A program made the translations under genes and the position numbers. The notes below the pieces were generated by a model that ran no database searches, was not told the DNA's origin, and was given only the letters and a program-made list of their open reading frames with translations. Below are positions 34,626 through 42,924 of a DNA stretch of 64,000 nucleotides, in pieces. Source of the stretch: SIG440 sp045645905 (GTDB lineage: Bacteria > Bacillota > Clostridia > Monoglobales > Monoglobaceae); assembly GCA_045645905.1 (NCBI GenBank), contig JAZRJT010000016.1:1-64000 (forward strand), in the 5' to 3' direction. Numbering within the stretch: the first letter of the stretch is position 1; each line of letters opens with the position of its first letter.

Positions 34626-35100
34626 AGTTATTTAAAATTGCATCTTCCACCATTTTCAGCGCCGTCTGTGCCGTACTTTCGCGCACCTGCTGACGGTTAC
34701 CTTCAAATAAAAATTTTTCTGCTTTACACAAATTATCTCCGCAAATGCCAATCCACACAGTTCCTACCGGCTTTTCGGGAGTGCCGCCACCGGGGCCTGC
34801 AATACCTGTCACCGATATTCCAAAGTCGGCACCGCTAAGTGCTTGTACACCCATGCACATTTCAAGAGCAGTCTGCTGAGACACAGCACCAAACTTTTCA
34901 AGGGTATCTATTGATACACCCAATAACTTCTGTTTTTGCTCGTTTGAATAAGTAACAACACCGCAATCAAAGCATTCAGACGCACCTGCAACAGACGTAA
35001 TTTTTTGTGCAATAAGCCCACCTGTACAGCTTTCTGCGGTAGCAAGCTTCATCCCGTGTTTTATCAGCAATTCAACAACCGTTTCCTGAATATTTTTCAT
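34624..35100 (-). CDS. CinA-type nicotinamide-nucleotide amidase
   Basis: This 158-aa protein corresponds to the stand-alone C-terminal domain of CinA (PncC): AESCTGGLIAQKITSVAGAS (about 21-40), VVTYSNEQKQKLLGV and VTGIAGPGGGTPEKPVGTVWIG (about 97-118). It deamidates NMN to NaMN for NAD recycling. The catalytic Ser/Thr region is present. The stop codon overlaps the T tract of the neighbouring inverted-repeat element. It is one nt from thiI and probably part of its operon. Confidence 0.93.
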   Translation of the reverse strand: MKNIQETVVELLIKHGMKLATAESCTGGLIAQKITSVAGASECFDCGVVTYSNEQKQKLLGVSIDTLEKFGAVSQQTALEMCMGVQALSGADFGISVTGIAGPGGGTPEKPVGTVWIGICGDNLCKAEKFLFEGNRQQVRESTAQTALKMVEDAILNN

Positions 35101-36275
35101 TATTTAATCACCAGAATTTCTTCTTCGGCAATAGCCTCATCAAGAGCCGCCTCAATGTCACCAAGTGCTTTTTCTGACTCTATGATTTCAGCAAGCTGTG
35201 GCTTGGTTTTGGGATGCTTTGGTACAAATATTGTACAGCAATCCTCGTACGGAAGAATTGACGTCTCGTATGTGCCGATTTTCTTTGAAATTGTCACTAT
35301 TTCCTCTTTGTCCATACCTATACAAGGTCTGAATACCGGCTGATTTACAGCATTATCTGTGCAAACAAGACTTTCCATCGTCTGGCTTGCCACCTGACCT
35401 ATACTCTCACCTGTAATAAGTGCCGCAGAGCCTTCTCTTGCGGAAATTTTTTCAGCAATACGCATCATAAGTCTGCGCATAATAACCGTCAGATAGTTTT
35501 CTGGACATTTTTCGATTATATCAAGCTGAATTTTTGTAAAAGGAACAACATGAAGTCTTATTTTGCCGCAGTATTTTGACATCTGCTTTGCAAGGTCAAT
35601 TACCTTTTCCTTCGCTCTGTCACTAGTGTAGGGATGACTGTGAAAATGTACCGCCTCAAGCTCTACTCCACGCTTTGCAATCATATATCCTGCCACAGGG
35701 CTGTCAATGCCGCCCGACAAAAGTATTGTCGCCTTTCCGTTTGTGCCAATCGGCATACCGCCTGCACCTTTGATTTTCTTTGTATAAATGTACGCTTCCT
35801 GTCTTACTTCAACATTCACCGTTATATCAGGCTTGTGAACGTCAACAGAAATATCCCTTACCGCCTCAAGTATCTTGCCACCAAGCTGCATACAAATCTG
35901 GGGTGAGTTAAGAGGGAACTTTTTATCTTCACGCTTTGCCTCAACCTTAAATGTTTTTTCGGTTGTTCGCATGGCATTTACACATTCAATTGCGGCTTTG
36001 GCAATGCTTTCCATATCCTTTTCGCACTTCATAACAGGGCAGATATTTACAATGCCAAAAACCTGAGTGAGGCTTTCAACTGCCTCGTTCATATCAATAC
36101 CATCTTCAAGGGGCTCAACATAAATTGTTGACTGCGCCTTTTTCACGCTAAACCTGCCAATCTTTTCGAGACGGCTTTTTATATTATTTAACAATTTGCC
36201 CTCAAAAAGGGGCTTGTTAAGCCCCTTAAGAGCAATTTCACCGTATTTCAAAAGTATCAAATCTATCTTTTGCAT
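35100..36275 (-). CDS. thiI: tRNA 4-thiouridine synthase ThiI
   Basis: This 391-aa enzyme has an N-terminal ferredoxin-like domain, a THUMP domain (about 60-165), and a PP-loop ATPase domain with SGGIDSPVAGYMIAKRG (about 187-203). It adenylates U8 of tRNA and inserts sulfur. The C-terminal rhodanese domain of E. coli ThiI is absent, as in most Firmicutes, so the sulfur must come directly from a partner desulfurase. That partner is encoded 10 nt upstream, forming a sulfur-relay operon. Confidence 0.96.
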   Translation of the reverse strand: MQKIDLILLKYGEIALKGLNKPLFEGKLLNNIKSRLEKIGRFSVKKAQSTIYVEPLEDGIDMNEAVESLTQVFGIVNICPVMKCEKDMESIAKAAIECVNAMRTTEKTFKVEAKREDKKFPLNSPQICMQLGGKILEAVRDISVDVHKPDITVNVEVRQEAYIYTKKIKGAGGMPIGTNGKATILLSGGIDSPVAGYMIAKRGVELEAVHFHSHPYTSDRAKEKVIDLAKQMSKYCGKIRLHVVPFTKIQLDIIEKCPENYLTVIMRRLMMRIAEKISAREGSAALITGESIGQVASQTMESLVCTDNAVNQPVFRPCIGMDKEEIVTISKKIGTYETSILPYEDCCTIFVPKHPKTKPQLAEIIESEKALGDIEAALDEAIAEEEILVIK

Positions 36276-36285
36276 TGATTTTCTC

Positions 36286-37446
36286 CTATCTTTTAAGCAG
36301 CTTTCTTATTTTCTTTACGTTTTCAACAACCTTCTCGATTGTATAATCAATTTCCTCGGTCGTTGTGAATTCAGACAGACTGAATCTTATGCTTCCGTCA
36401 ATCATTTTTTTGTCTGTGCCTATTGCTGTCAGCACATAACTTGGGCCTTTTTTGTGGCTTGAACAAGCCGATCCTGATGAAACATAAATTCCTTCAGCCT
36501 CAAGAGAATGAAGTAAAACCTCTGACTTTATATACCCAAACGAAATATTTAAAATATGCGGAGCCGCACCCTCTGCAGGGGTATTCACCACTACATCATC
36601 AAGACGGCTTGCGATTCCGTCACGCAAACGGTTTTTCAAAGAATTCATTCTTTCAGCCTTTTCGGCTATTCCGTCACAGCTCATTTTTGCCGCAAGACCA
36701 AAGCCCGCAATTCCCGGCACATTTTCTGTGCCCGGACGAATATTATCCTGCTGACCGCCACCATATATAATGGGCGAGAGTTTACTCTTATTTTTTACAT
36801 ACAAAGCTCCCACACCTTTGGGCCCATGAACCTTATGACTGCTGAGAGCAATAAAATCAGCCCCCGTTTGAGCTGCGCTGAAAGGAATTTTGCCATATGC
36901 CTGAACAGCGTCAATATGAAAGGCTGTATAGGGGTTTTCTGATTTAATAATTTTCCCAAGCTTTTCAACGGGCTGGATAGTTCCAATTTCATTATTGACG
37001 TACATACACGATACAAGTGCGGTGTCTTTTCTTATCATTCTTGTCAACTTTTCGGCGTCAATGACACCATTTTTTGAAACGGGCATAAGTTCAACCATAT
37101 AGCCCCGTTTTTCAAGATGCTGCAAGGTGTTAAGAACAGCAGGATGCTCGATATTTGTGCTGATAATATGCTTACCGCGACTCGCACGGCAGGCACCCAG
37201 TATTGCCAGATTATCTGATTCCGTTCCACCCGAGGTAAAATATATGTCACTCGGAGCAACTTTTAGCGTGTCTGCAATCTGTTCTCTTGCATTTTTAACT
37301 ATTTTTTCCGCTTCGATACCTTTTCGATGCAATGAGGAGGGATTTCCATATGAATTATACATAACATCCGCCACAAGTTCGGCACTCTCTTTGTACGCCC
37401 GTGTTGTGGAACTGTTATCCAGATAAACATTCATTGATTGTCTCAT
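36286..37446 (-). CDS. Cysteine desulfurase (IscS/NifS family)
   Basis: This 386-aa PLP enzyme takes sulfur from cysteine as an enzyme-bound persulfide. It has YLDNSSTTRAYKE at the start, SGGTESDNLAILG (about 70), the PLP lysine in SSHKVHGPKGVGALYV (about 205), and the active-site cysteine in SSGSACSSHKKGPS (about 325). The raw frame opens at 37518, but homology starts at the chosen region. ATG at 37446 has GAAAGG close by, and ATG 37434 is the alternative. Lying directly before thiI, it most likely serves s4U synthesis (NifZ-like role). Confidence 0.94.
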   Translation of the reverse strand: MRQSMNVYLDNSSTTRAYKESAELVADVMYNSYGNPSSLHRKGIEAEKIVKNAREQIADTLKVAPSDIYFTSGGTESDNLAILGACRASRGKHIISTNIEHPAVLNTLQHLEKRGYMVELMPVSKNGVIDAEKLTRMIRKDTALVSCMYVNNEIGTIQPVEKLGKIIKSENPYTAFHIDAVQAYGKIPFSAAQTGADFIALSSHKVHGPKGVGALYVKNKSKLSPIIYGGGQQDNIRPGTENVPGIAGFGLAAKMSCDGIAEKAERMNSLKNRLRDGIASRLDDVVVNTPAEGAAPHILNISFGYIKSEVLLHSLEAEGIYVSSGSACSSHKKGPSYVLTAIGTDKKMIDGSIRFSLSEFTTTEEIDYTIEKVVENVKKIRKLLKR

Positions 37447-37478
37447 CGCCTTTCTTTCCGCATCTTTACTGAAAATAA

Positions 37479-37504
37479 CGCTTATCAGCGGAACCGGATA
37501 AGCG
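37479..37504 (-). terminator. Hairpin before the cysteine desulfurase gene
   Basis: The perfect CGCTTATC/GATAAGCG stem is followed by GTTATTTT on the minus strand. It could end the DivIVA-like gene's transcript or attenuate the desulfurase operon; the T run is weak. Confidence 0.55.
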
Positions 37505-37573
37505 TATTTTAAAGACATTAATAAAAATATCTCTTATCTATATTATGTGTTAATTTGTGTATTTGTGATTTAA

Positions 37574-38149
37574 TTATTCTGAAATAGATTCAACAATGTG
37601 TATTGGGATATCACGGTCTGTATCGCTGAAGGTTTCAAGTGCAGAACCTGTCTGGGCATAGTCCATTGCAGAACCGATATATGAACTGCTGTTTTCAGTC
37701 ATACGTTCAACCTCGCGAAGTTGTCTTTCAAAATTTTGGATAGCATCAAGAGAAGCTCTACGCATACGCTCAACCTCACTTTTTATCTGGTCAATCTTTT
37801 TGTTTTCATTGGCGTAATAGTTCTTGATAGCCTTGCGCTTTATCTCTATCTCGCGATTAACATTGCTCTTTTTCTCCTGAATTTCACGCTCGGTATCCTC
37901 GCGCATTGCATCTGCTTTGCTTTGGGCATCAGAAACAATCTCCTTAGCCTTTTCATCAGCCAGCTTAAGGGCATTGATAACGGCACTGCGTTCAGCCTCA
38001 AGCTCTGCAATCTTAGCTTTGAGTTCATCAATCTGTTTATCTTTTTCAGCAAGCTGTTCTGCAGCCTTCTCGTCTATCTCGGTAATGAATGCGAACACAT
38101 CTTTCTTTTTAAAGCCGAATAATCTTCTTCTTAATCTCTTCACAAACAT
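37574..38149 (-). CDS. Coiled-coil DivIVA-like protein
   Basis: This 191-aa protein starts at 38149 after GGAGG (an upstream start at 38164 lacks a site). The N-terminus MFVKRLRRRLFGFKKKDVFAF has the short basic and aromatic pattern of DivIVA/GpsB membrane-binding domains (GFKKKDVFAFI). A continuous coiled coil follows (about 25-155), then an acidic tail. Such proteins sit at the septum or poles as scaffolds for cell division or wall synthesis. Assignment to a named family is tentative. It has a consensus promoter at 38195-38223. Confidence 0.65.
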   Translation of the reverse strand: MFVKRLRRRLFGFKKKDVFAFITEIDEKAAEQLAEKDKQIDELKAKIAELEAERSAVINALKLADEKAKEIVSDAQSKADAMREDTEREIQEKKSNVNREIEIKRKAIKNYYANENKKIDQIKSEVERMRRASLDAIQNFERQLREVERMTENSSSYIGSAMDYAQTGSALETFSDTDRDIPIHIVESISE

Positions 38150-38194
38150 ACACAATACCTCCAAAACAACACAAAAATACTATTTTACTTATTA

Positions 38195-38223
38195 ATTATA
38201 TAACATTTTACAGCAATAGTCAA
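38195..38223 (-). promoter_or_regulatory. Promoter of the DivIVA-like gene
   Basis: TTGACT, a 17-base spacer and TATAAT lie on the minus strand about 45 bases before the start. Confidence 0.88.
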
Positions 38224-38234
38224 CAAAAAAAATT

Positions 38235-38278
38235 AAAAAAGCCCTATGGTTTCGCAATACAGCAACCCCACAAGGCTA
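38235..38278 (-). terminator. Orphan hairpin terminator
   Basis: On the minus strand AGCCTTGTGG pairs with CCATAGGGCT through Watson-Crick and G-U pairs. It encloses a smaller stem GGTT/AACC and is followed by TTTTTTAATTTTTTTT. The G-U pairs fit only a minus-strand transcript. No minus-strand gene ends here, as the next feature on that side is the divergent 38374 gene. Confidence 0.6.
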
Positions 38279-38373
38279 ACGACGATAATTTTTCATATTT
38301 ATTTTACGCTTTCTTCTTTTCGTAACACTTTTTTATTAAAAAACATATACTCCTAACAAAGGAGGCAACTTTT

Positions 38374-38727
38374 ATGCTAGGTTTAATTATATCCGTAATA
38401 CTTTTTTGCTTTATTGTCTGGGGGATACCCATTATCTTTCTTAAAAAGGCATCGACTCCTCCACCTTCTAAACACGGATTCTGTAACTCTCATTTTGTAA
38501 TTACTGCAAAAAATGCTGAGGATTCAATTGAAGGTATAATACGCTCATTTGTGTGGCAAATATCAAACTTATCAGATAATTCTGCTTTGCCCGAAGACAT
38601 ATTTGTCCTTGACTTGAATTCTACAGACCAAACATTTTTAATCATAGAAAAACTTGCAAAAGAATATCCCTGTATTCACCCGGTAAGCAAGGCAGATTAC
38701 ATAGCCAATATCAAAAATATAGAATAA
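38374..38727 (+). CDS. Small membrane-anchored protein, glycosyltransferase-like
   Basis: This 117-aa protein has one N-terminal transmembrane helix (GLIISVILFCFIVWGIPIIFL). The soluble part resembles the N-terminal half of a family 2 glycosyltransferase fold: HFVITAKNAEDSIEGIIRSF, then DIFVLDLNSTDQTFLIIEKLAKEYP. The second half with the catalytic base is missing, so it is unlikely to be an active transferase alone. A strong AAAGGAGG site precedes the start. The function is unknown, and a truncated relic is possible. Confidence 0.6.
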   Translation: MLGLIISVILFCFIVWGIPIIFLKKASTPPPSKHGFCNSHFVITAKNAEDSIEGIIRSFVWQISNLSDNSALPEDIFVLDLNSTDQTFLIIEKLAKEYPCIHPVSKADYIANIKNIE

Positions 38728-38734
38728 ACCACTG

Positions 38735-38869
38735 CTATATAAGCATCGTTAACACAAGAGCACCTGTAATATCTCCGTTTCCGGCAATAACGCTGATAAA
38801 AAACGTAGATACTATAAACATAAACTTAAAAAATCTCTTTTTGTTAAATCTGTATTTTGCCTTTGTCAT
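38735..38869 (-). CDS. 44-aa membrane protein, divergent from the S24 repressor
   Basis: This short protein begins MTKAKYRFNKKRFFKF, a basic N-terminus, followed by one hydrophobic helix (FMFIVSTFFISVIAG). The start is chosen for the GGAAAGGA site eight bases upstream. A consensus promoter (38937-38965) with repeated GTTTCG sites lies between it and the divergent HTH/S24 repressor gene, so it is probably repressed by that protein. I do not recognise the family. A small stress-induced membrane peptide is one possibility. Confidence 0.55.
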   Translation of the reverse strand: MTKAKYRFNKKRFFKFMFIVSTFFISVIAGNGDITGALVLTMLI

Positions 38870-38890
38870 AAAAAACATCCTTTCCAAACT

Positions 38891-38999
38891 CGAAACTTGT
38901 ATCGCTTTTTGTTTCGTTTTTCTTAACTTTTTACTCATAATAACACATTTTTGTTTCGTTGTCAATAACTTTATTAAAAATATTTTTCAAAAAGTTTCG
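38891..38999. promoter_or_regulatory. GTTTCG operator array
   Basis: Four copies of GTTTCG or its complement lie at 38891-38896 (CGAAAC), 38911-38916, 38953-38958 and 38994-38999. Three share the longer form TTTG/AAAGTTTCG. Spacings of 20, 42 and 41 bases are close to 2, 4 and 4 helical turns, putting all sites on one DNA face. One lies between the -35 and -10 of the minus-strand promoter. This is a probable binding array for the adjacent repressor. Confidence 0.6.
38937..38965 (-). promoter_or_regulatory. Promoter of the 44-aa protein gene
   Basis: TTGACA, a 17-base spacer and TATTAT lie on the minus strand. A GTTTCG site sits within the spacer, an ideal position for repression. Confidence 0.82.
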
Positions 39000-39017
39000 A
39001 ATTTAGAAATATTTTTC

Positions 39018-39046
39018 TTGATTTTTTATAAAAATTATGTTAAAAT
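39018..39046 (+). promoter_or_regulatory. Promoter of the S24 repressor gene
   Basis: TTGATT, a 17-base spacer and TAAAAT lie about 40 bases before the start. The nearest GTTTCG site ends about 18 bases upstream of the -35 box. Confidence 0.78.
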
Positions 39047-39086
39047 GAGAATATAGCAAAGGATTATACGCAAGGAGATTTATATA

Positions 39087-39740
39087 ATGTATACTTTTGG
39101 AGATAAATTAAAGAAATGCAGAAAGGCAAAAAACCTTACACTTGAAGAACTTGCTGCAAAATATAACAGACGTTTTGACGGCGGTATGAGCAAAGGCACT
39201 CTGTCGAAATACGAAAATAACAAACAAGAGCCTCTGGTAAGTGTTGTCACCAACCTTACCGAGCTTCTGGATGTTTCTTCAGATTATTTGTTGGGACGTT
39301 CTGATAACCCAAATCTTGATTTTAACTCACCTGCTGAACAAAACGACAACATCTATCAAATCCCTGTTTACAACAGTGTATCAGCAGGTCTTGGCAGACT
39401 TGCTGACAGCACTCCCGATGATTTTGTTCCCACCTTCCTCCCATACGGTGCTAATCCCGAAAAATATATCAGGGTCAATGTATCAGGCCACAGTATGTCT
39501 CCCCTTATTGATGATGGCAGTCAAATTCTTGTCCGACTTCAATCCTCGGTTGACAATGGTGCAATCGCTGTTGTTATGGTTGACGGCGAAGATGCCTTTG
39601 TTAAAAAGCTTAACTATGGCCGAGGTTGGATTGAGCTGGAATCAATAAATCCCTATTACCCTGCACGACGCTTTGAAAATGCCGAAACTTCAAGAGTATC
39701 AATTTTAGGGCTTGTTAAAGAGGTTACTAAATATTTATAG
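39087..39740 (+). CDS. XRE-type HTH repressor with S24 autocleavage domain
   Basis: This 217-aa CI/LexA-like regulator has an N-terminal Cro/CI helix-turn-helix (about 5-72: LTLEELAAKYNRRFDGGMSKGTLSKYENNKQEP) and a C-terminal peptidase S24 domain (about 88-215). A candidate Ala-Gly cleavage site is in NSVSAGLGR (about 95-103). The catalytic serine is in GHSMSPLIDDG (about 131) and the lysine in DAFVKKLNYG (about 170). Self-cleavage on RecA filaments would lift repression. It is not LexA itself, whose winged-helix N-terminus differs. The divergent promoter array suggests its target. Confidence 0.93.
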   Translation: MYTFGDKLKKCRKAKNLTLEELAAKYNRRFDGGMSKGTLSKYENNKQEPLVSVVTNLTELLDVSSDYLLGRSDNPNLDFNSPAEQNDNIYQIPVYNSVSAGLGRLADSTPDDFVPTFLPYGANPEKYIRVNVSGHSMSPLIDDGSQILVRLQSSVDNGAIAVVMVDGEDAFVKKLNYGRGWIELESINPYYPARRFENAETSRVSILGLVKEVTKYL

Positions 39741-39767
39741 TTTTATCGTAAAATATTGCAAATTTAC

Positions 39768-39794
39768 AAGCCCCTCTAAATACGGGGCTTTAAT
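39768..39794 (+). terminator. Terminator of the S24 repressor gene
   Basis: The perfect AAGCCCC/GGGGCTT stem is followed by TTAATTCTTT. Confidence 0.8.
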
Positions 39795-39876
39795 TCTTTA
39801 TAAATTATAATATTTATCAATTATTGTAAAGCTTTTAACACCAAATGCCTCATTAGTCAATTTTACTATAGCAAAT

Positions 39877-41007
39877 TTATTCTTCTACCGATTTAATCTG
39901 ACTATTTTTCAAATCGATTTCATAATTTGTAAACCATTCGGAATGGTAGCGGTCAACGTGTTTAAAAGTAACCTTTTCATTTTCTTTATCAATTACTAAA
40001 CTATGCGGTGAACAATTTCTCTTTTGAATCTGGACGTCATAATCAATATATGTTCCGTCATCAAAAACCTGCAAAAGATAATACGCTGTCCATGATGTTC
40101 CTGCCGTCGACAGATAAATGAAAGAATAATTATCTGTGTCAAAGCGTTCTTTTGGGCCACCAACGTGATGATACATTAAGAAATGTGAGATAATATCTTC
40201 TCTTGTCTTGTGCGGATCTGGTGTATAAGTTTTCTCAGCTTCCTTAACCTTTTCAGGATAATAATATGTAAATGCAGTAAATTTATAATCCTTTGACGGT
40301 CTGCGGAAGTAATATCCTATTACCTCTTCACCTGCCTTTATGGGCAATACAACTTCAATTTCTGTATTGTCCGTTACATAATCAGGAAAATTAAAGTGTT
40401 CTTGATAACCACCGCAATGCAATACTTCCTCAAAGGTGGCAGTCATTTCGGTCATATCTTCATTTGCTGTTATAATTATATTCTTATCATTCGAGATAGC
40501 TTTTGGACTTCCATACAAAAACTCAAGGCTTATTGTGCGGTCTGTCTCGTTCCAGATATACCTGCCACCGATAGGCGAAAATGCTTTGTCATACCCTAAG
40601 TCTTCTATTGCAACTGCAGTCTTTCCGCCAAGATTATATGCGGGAACGATAACGTCATAAACTGATGTTTTAATATCTGTTTTGTATATATTTCCTATAA
40701 CCTTACCGGACACAGTTTTGTCCTCTGCTTTTTCTTCAACCAGATAAGACGGAGCCAGTGAAAAGAACTTCAGTGTACGCAAAGAATCATTGTAACTATA
40801 CTGATGTGCATTTTCGTTTAGTATATCCTCAATAACTACGGCAGTTTTGCCACCTATGTTATATGACTTCACTTCAACACCATTTATATATGCACGAATA
40901 TCTGTTGAATATATACGCCCTGCAATATCCCCATTTGCCGCCAATACTGTTGCTGACATAATGAATATAATCGTCAAAGCCAAAAATAATATTGATAATT
41001 TTTTCAT
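39877..41007 (-). CDS. Secreted protein with two stalk-like repeats
   Basis: This 376-aa protein has a signal peptide (MKKLSILFLALTIIFIMSATVLAANG). Two tandem modules of about 75 residues follow (about 30-105 and 107-185), each with a phrase like YNIGGKTAVVIEDI or YNLGGKTAVAIEDL. This resembles degenerate copper-amine-oxidase N-terminal stalk domains used for wall attachment. The rest (about 190-376) has mixed beta structure with no family that I recognise. The start at 41007 follows GAGGGGAG. It lies just after the CapA-like gene on the same strand, so the two are probably co-transcribed. Confidence 0.65.
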   Translation of the reverse strand: MKKLSILFLALTIIFIMSATVLAANGDIAGRIYSTDIRAYINGVEVKSYNIGGKTAVVIEDILNENAHQYSYNDSLRTLKFFSLAPSYLVEEKAEDKTVSGKVIGNIYKTDIKTSVYDVIVPAYNLGGKTAVAIEDLGYDKAFSPIGGRYIWNETDRTISLEFLYGSPKAISNDKNIIITANEDMTEMTATFEEVLHCGGYQEHFNFPDYVTDNTEIEVVLPIKAGEEVIGYYFRRPSKDYKFTAFTYYYPEKVKEAEKTYTPDPHKTREDIISHFLMYHHVGGPKERFDTDNYSFIYLSTAGTSWTAYYLLQVFDDGTYIDYDVQIQKRNCSPHSLVIDKENEKVTFKHVDRYHSEWFTNYEIDLKNSQIKSVEE

Positions 41008-41024
41008 TGTATAAACTCCCCTCA

Positions 41025-42167
41025 TCAATAATCCAAAACACTCATATCATAACCCTCAAAAGTTTCGTCAACCATATTGCGGAATCTTTCTACGCTGACA
41101 GCACCATCGTGCGTGGCAACACCATGTCCCACCGCAATGTCATTCGAATACTCCTTTAAGGGATAGACATCAAATATCGTATATGTTGTGTCATAATGTG
41201 TGACAATTGGCATAAAAGAATAATCCGAAATTACAACATCCTCTCCGTCATAAGTAAGTGTTACATCAGCAACACCACCCAGAAGATTACGTGCCTCAAG
41301 TTGTCGCGACACAAAATTTCCAAGGGAATAATACACAAGCATTTCGTTACCATTTTCGCTTGTTATCCACGCTACAGGCTCAATCACGTGTGGATGTGAA
41401 CCAATTATCAAATCAACACCCCATTGGCACATTTTTTCAGCCAAATCCTTTTGCACTTGGTCGGGTGAAATTGAATACTCGGTTCCCCAATGCATAAATG
41501 CAATTGTAAAGTCGGCATTTTCTTCTGCATATCTGGCATCTGAATGAATTTTTTCTTCATCAATCAGATTTACAAGATACTCCTTATCGGCAGGAATTGC
41601 AATGCCATTTGTGCCATAAGTATAGTTAAGCATCGCAATCTTTGCTCCCTTTACTTCTTTTATATCAATTGTATACTTATCCATCTCGCTTTCGTTAATT
41701 CCAAGAACAGTTACACCAGGATAATCTGACCAAAACGTCAGGGTATTTTCAACGCCCACAGTCAGCTTATCCATAACGTGATTTGATGCGTGCAGAACAA
41801 CATCAAACCCCTCGTTTACCAATGTTTTTCCCATATCCGACGGCGAATTAAAAAGCGGATATCCCGAATAACCCATCTCCTTGCCGGCAAAAACGGTCTC
41901 CTGACCGATGACCGAAATATCTGCATCACGGATTTCAGGTTGCAATTTATCAAAGAAATGTGTATAATCATATGTTCCGTCTGCCCTTTTTCCGCTGTTA
42001 ATCACCGGCATATGCAACAAATTATCTCCAAGTGCCAAAATAGAGATTGTTTCATTTACCGTTTCGGTAAATGCAGGAGAAACCTCTTCTTCTGCCTTTT
42101 TGCAGCCCGATAAACTCAGTCCAACCAATAAAACCGCAATAATTGTTTTTATATTTCTTCTAACCAT
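41025..42167 (-). CDS. CapA-family lipoprotein
   Basis: This 380-aa protein has a lipoprotein signal (VLLVGLSLSGCKK, Cys near residue 24). A metallophosphatase-like CapA/PgsA domain follows: ILALGDNLLHMPV, GYPLFNSP, DVVLHASNHVMD and IAFMHWGTEYS...GSHPHVIEP. CapA proteins take part in poly-gamma-glutamate capsule formation, although many homologues act elsewhere and no pgsBC genes are present here. It probably works on the outer face of the membrane. The ATG at 42167 is chosen because AAGGTG lies six bases before it. Confidence 0.85.
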   Translation of the reverse strand: MVRRNIKTIIAVLLVGLSLSGCKKAEEEVSPAFTETVNETISILALGDNLLHMPVINSGKRADGTYDYTHFFDKLQPEIRDADISVIGQETVFAGKEMGYSGYPLFNSPSDMGKTLVNEGFDVVLHASNHVMDKLTVGVENTLTFWSDYPGVTVLGINESEMDKYTIDIKEVKGAKIAMLNYTYGTNGIAIPADKEYLVNLIDEEKIHSDARYAEENADFTIAFMHWGTEYSISPDQVQKDLAEKMCQWGVDLIIGSHPHVIEPVAWITSENGNEMLVYYSLGNFVSRQLEARNLLGGVADVTLTYDGEDVVISDYSFMPIVTHYDTTYTIFDVYPLKEYSNDIAVGHGVATHDGAVSVERFRNMVDETFEGYDMSVLDY

Positions 42168-42209
42168 TTTTGTCACCTTGTGTAAACTTTTTTCAAATAC
42201 ATTTTAACA

Positions 42210-42237
42210 GCCTTGCAAAACCAAAGTTTTGCAAGGC
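42210..42237 (-). terminator. Terminator of hpf
   Basis: The perfect 12-bp stem GCCTTGCAAAAC/GTTTTGCAAGGC lies just beyond the hpf stop. The T tract is poor (TGTTAAAAT), so its efficiency is uncertain. Confidence 0.65.
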
Positions 42238-42259
42238 CTTAAATCTATGTTATATTATT

Positions 42260-42796
42260 CTATTCTACTTCAATCAGGCCATAGTCACCGTCTTTGCGTT
42301 TGTAAACAATCTCAAGTTTCATTGTATCAGCCTGACGGAAAATAAAGAAATCATGGTCCAGCATATTCATCTGAAGAACTGCTTCCTCTGCTGTCATTGG
42401 TTTGGATTCAATCTTCTTTTTCTTAATAATGCTGAACTCTTTATCTTCGTCCAGAATATCATCAACGGTTTCGACAACTGATGCATAACTCTCAATGCCG
42501 GGCTGGCGCAAGTGTTTTGCAAGCTTTGTCTTGTTTTTTCTAATCTGCCTGTCAAGCTTAGCCAAACAGTCATCAGCGGCAATCAGAAGATCCTTATTTC
42601 GTGCCTCTGCTCTGAAAACAAAGCCTTTGTTTACAAATGTTATTTCCATAACTATTTCATTTTTCTGCTCTGCAATCAGAATCTTACATTCCAGGTCTGC
42701 ATCAAAAAACTTGTCAAGCTTTTTTATTTTGCTCAATAGTTTTTCTTTTCTGGTGTCAGACAATTCCACTTTTTTGCAAATAACGTTATACTTCAT
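42260..42796 (-). CDS. hpf: Ribosome hibernation promoting factor, long form
   Basis: This 178-aa protein starts at 42796 after CGGAGG; a longer frame from 42892 overlaps the promoter. It has the N-terminal S30AE/YfiA domain (1-100: MKYNVICKKVELSDTRKEKL) and the C-terminal dimerisation domain (about 125-178: KPMTAEEAVLQMNMLDHDFFIFRQADT). The long form dimerises 70S ribosomes into 100S particles in stationary phase. It has a clear sigma-A promoter and is monocistronic. Confidence 0.95.
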   Translation of the reverse strand: MKYNVICKKVELSDTRKEKLLSKIKKLDKFFDADLECKILIAEQKNEIVMEITFVNKGFVFRAEARNKDLLIAADDCLAKLDRQIRKNKTKLAKHLRQPGIESYASVVETVDDILDEDKEFSIIKKKKIESKPMTAEEAVLQMNMLDHDFFIFRQADTMKLEIVYKRKDGDYGLIEVE

Positions 42797-42854
42797 ACTT
42801 CTTGCCTCCGTTCCGATAATCTTTTGGAAAACATATTTATGTTTCCTTGCATTA

Positions 42855-42883
42855 ATTATACTATATTTGAGGCAAATTTGCAA
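42855..42883 (-). promoter_or_regulatory. Promoter of hpf
   Basis: TTGCAA, a 17-base spacer and TATAAT lie on the minus strand, giving a 5' leader of about 50 bases. Confidence 0.85.
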
Positions 42884-42924
42884 GTATTTCACGTAATATT
42901 ATATACAGAATTTGTTAATTTTTA

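Noticed and set aside
38886..39000. LexA SOS boxes
   Set aside because: The sites are GTTTCG, not the CGAAC-N4-GTTCG palindrome of Firmicute LexA, and the adjacent regulator has a Cro/CI-type head.
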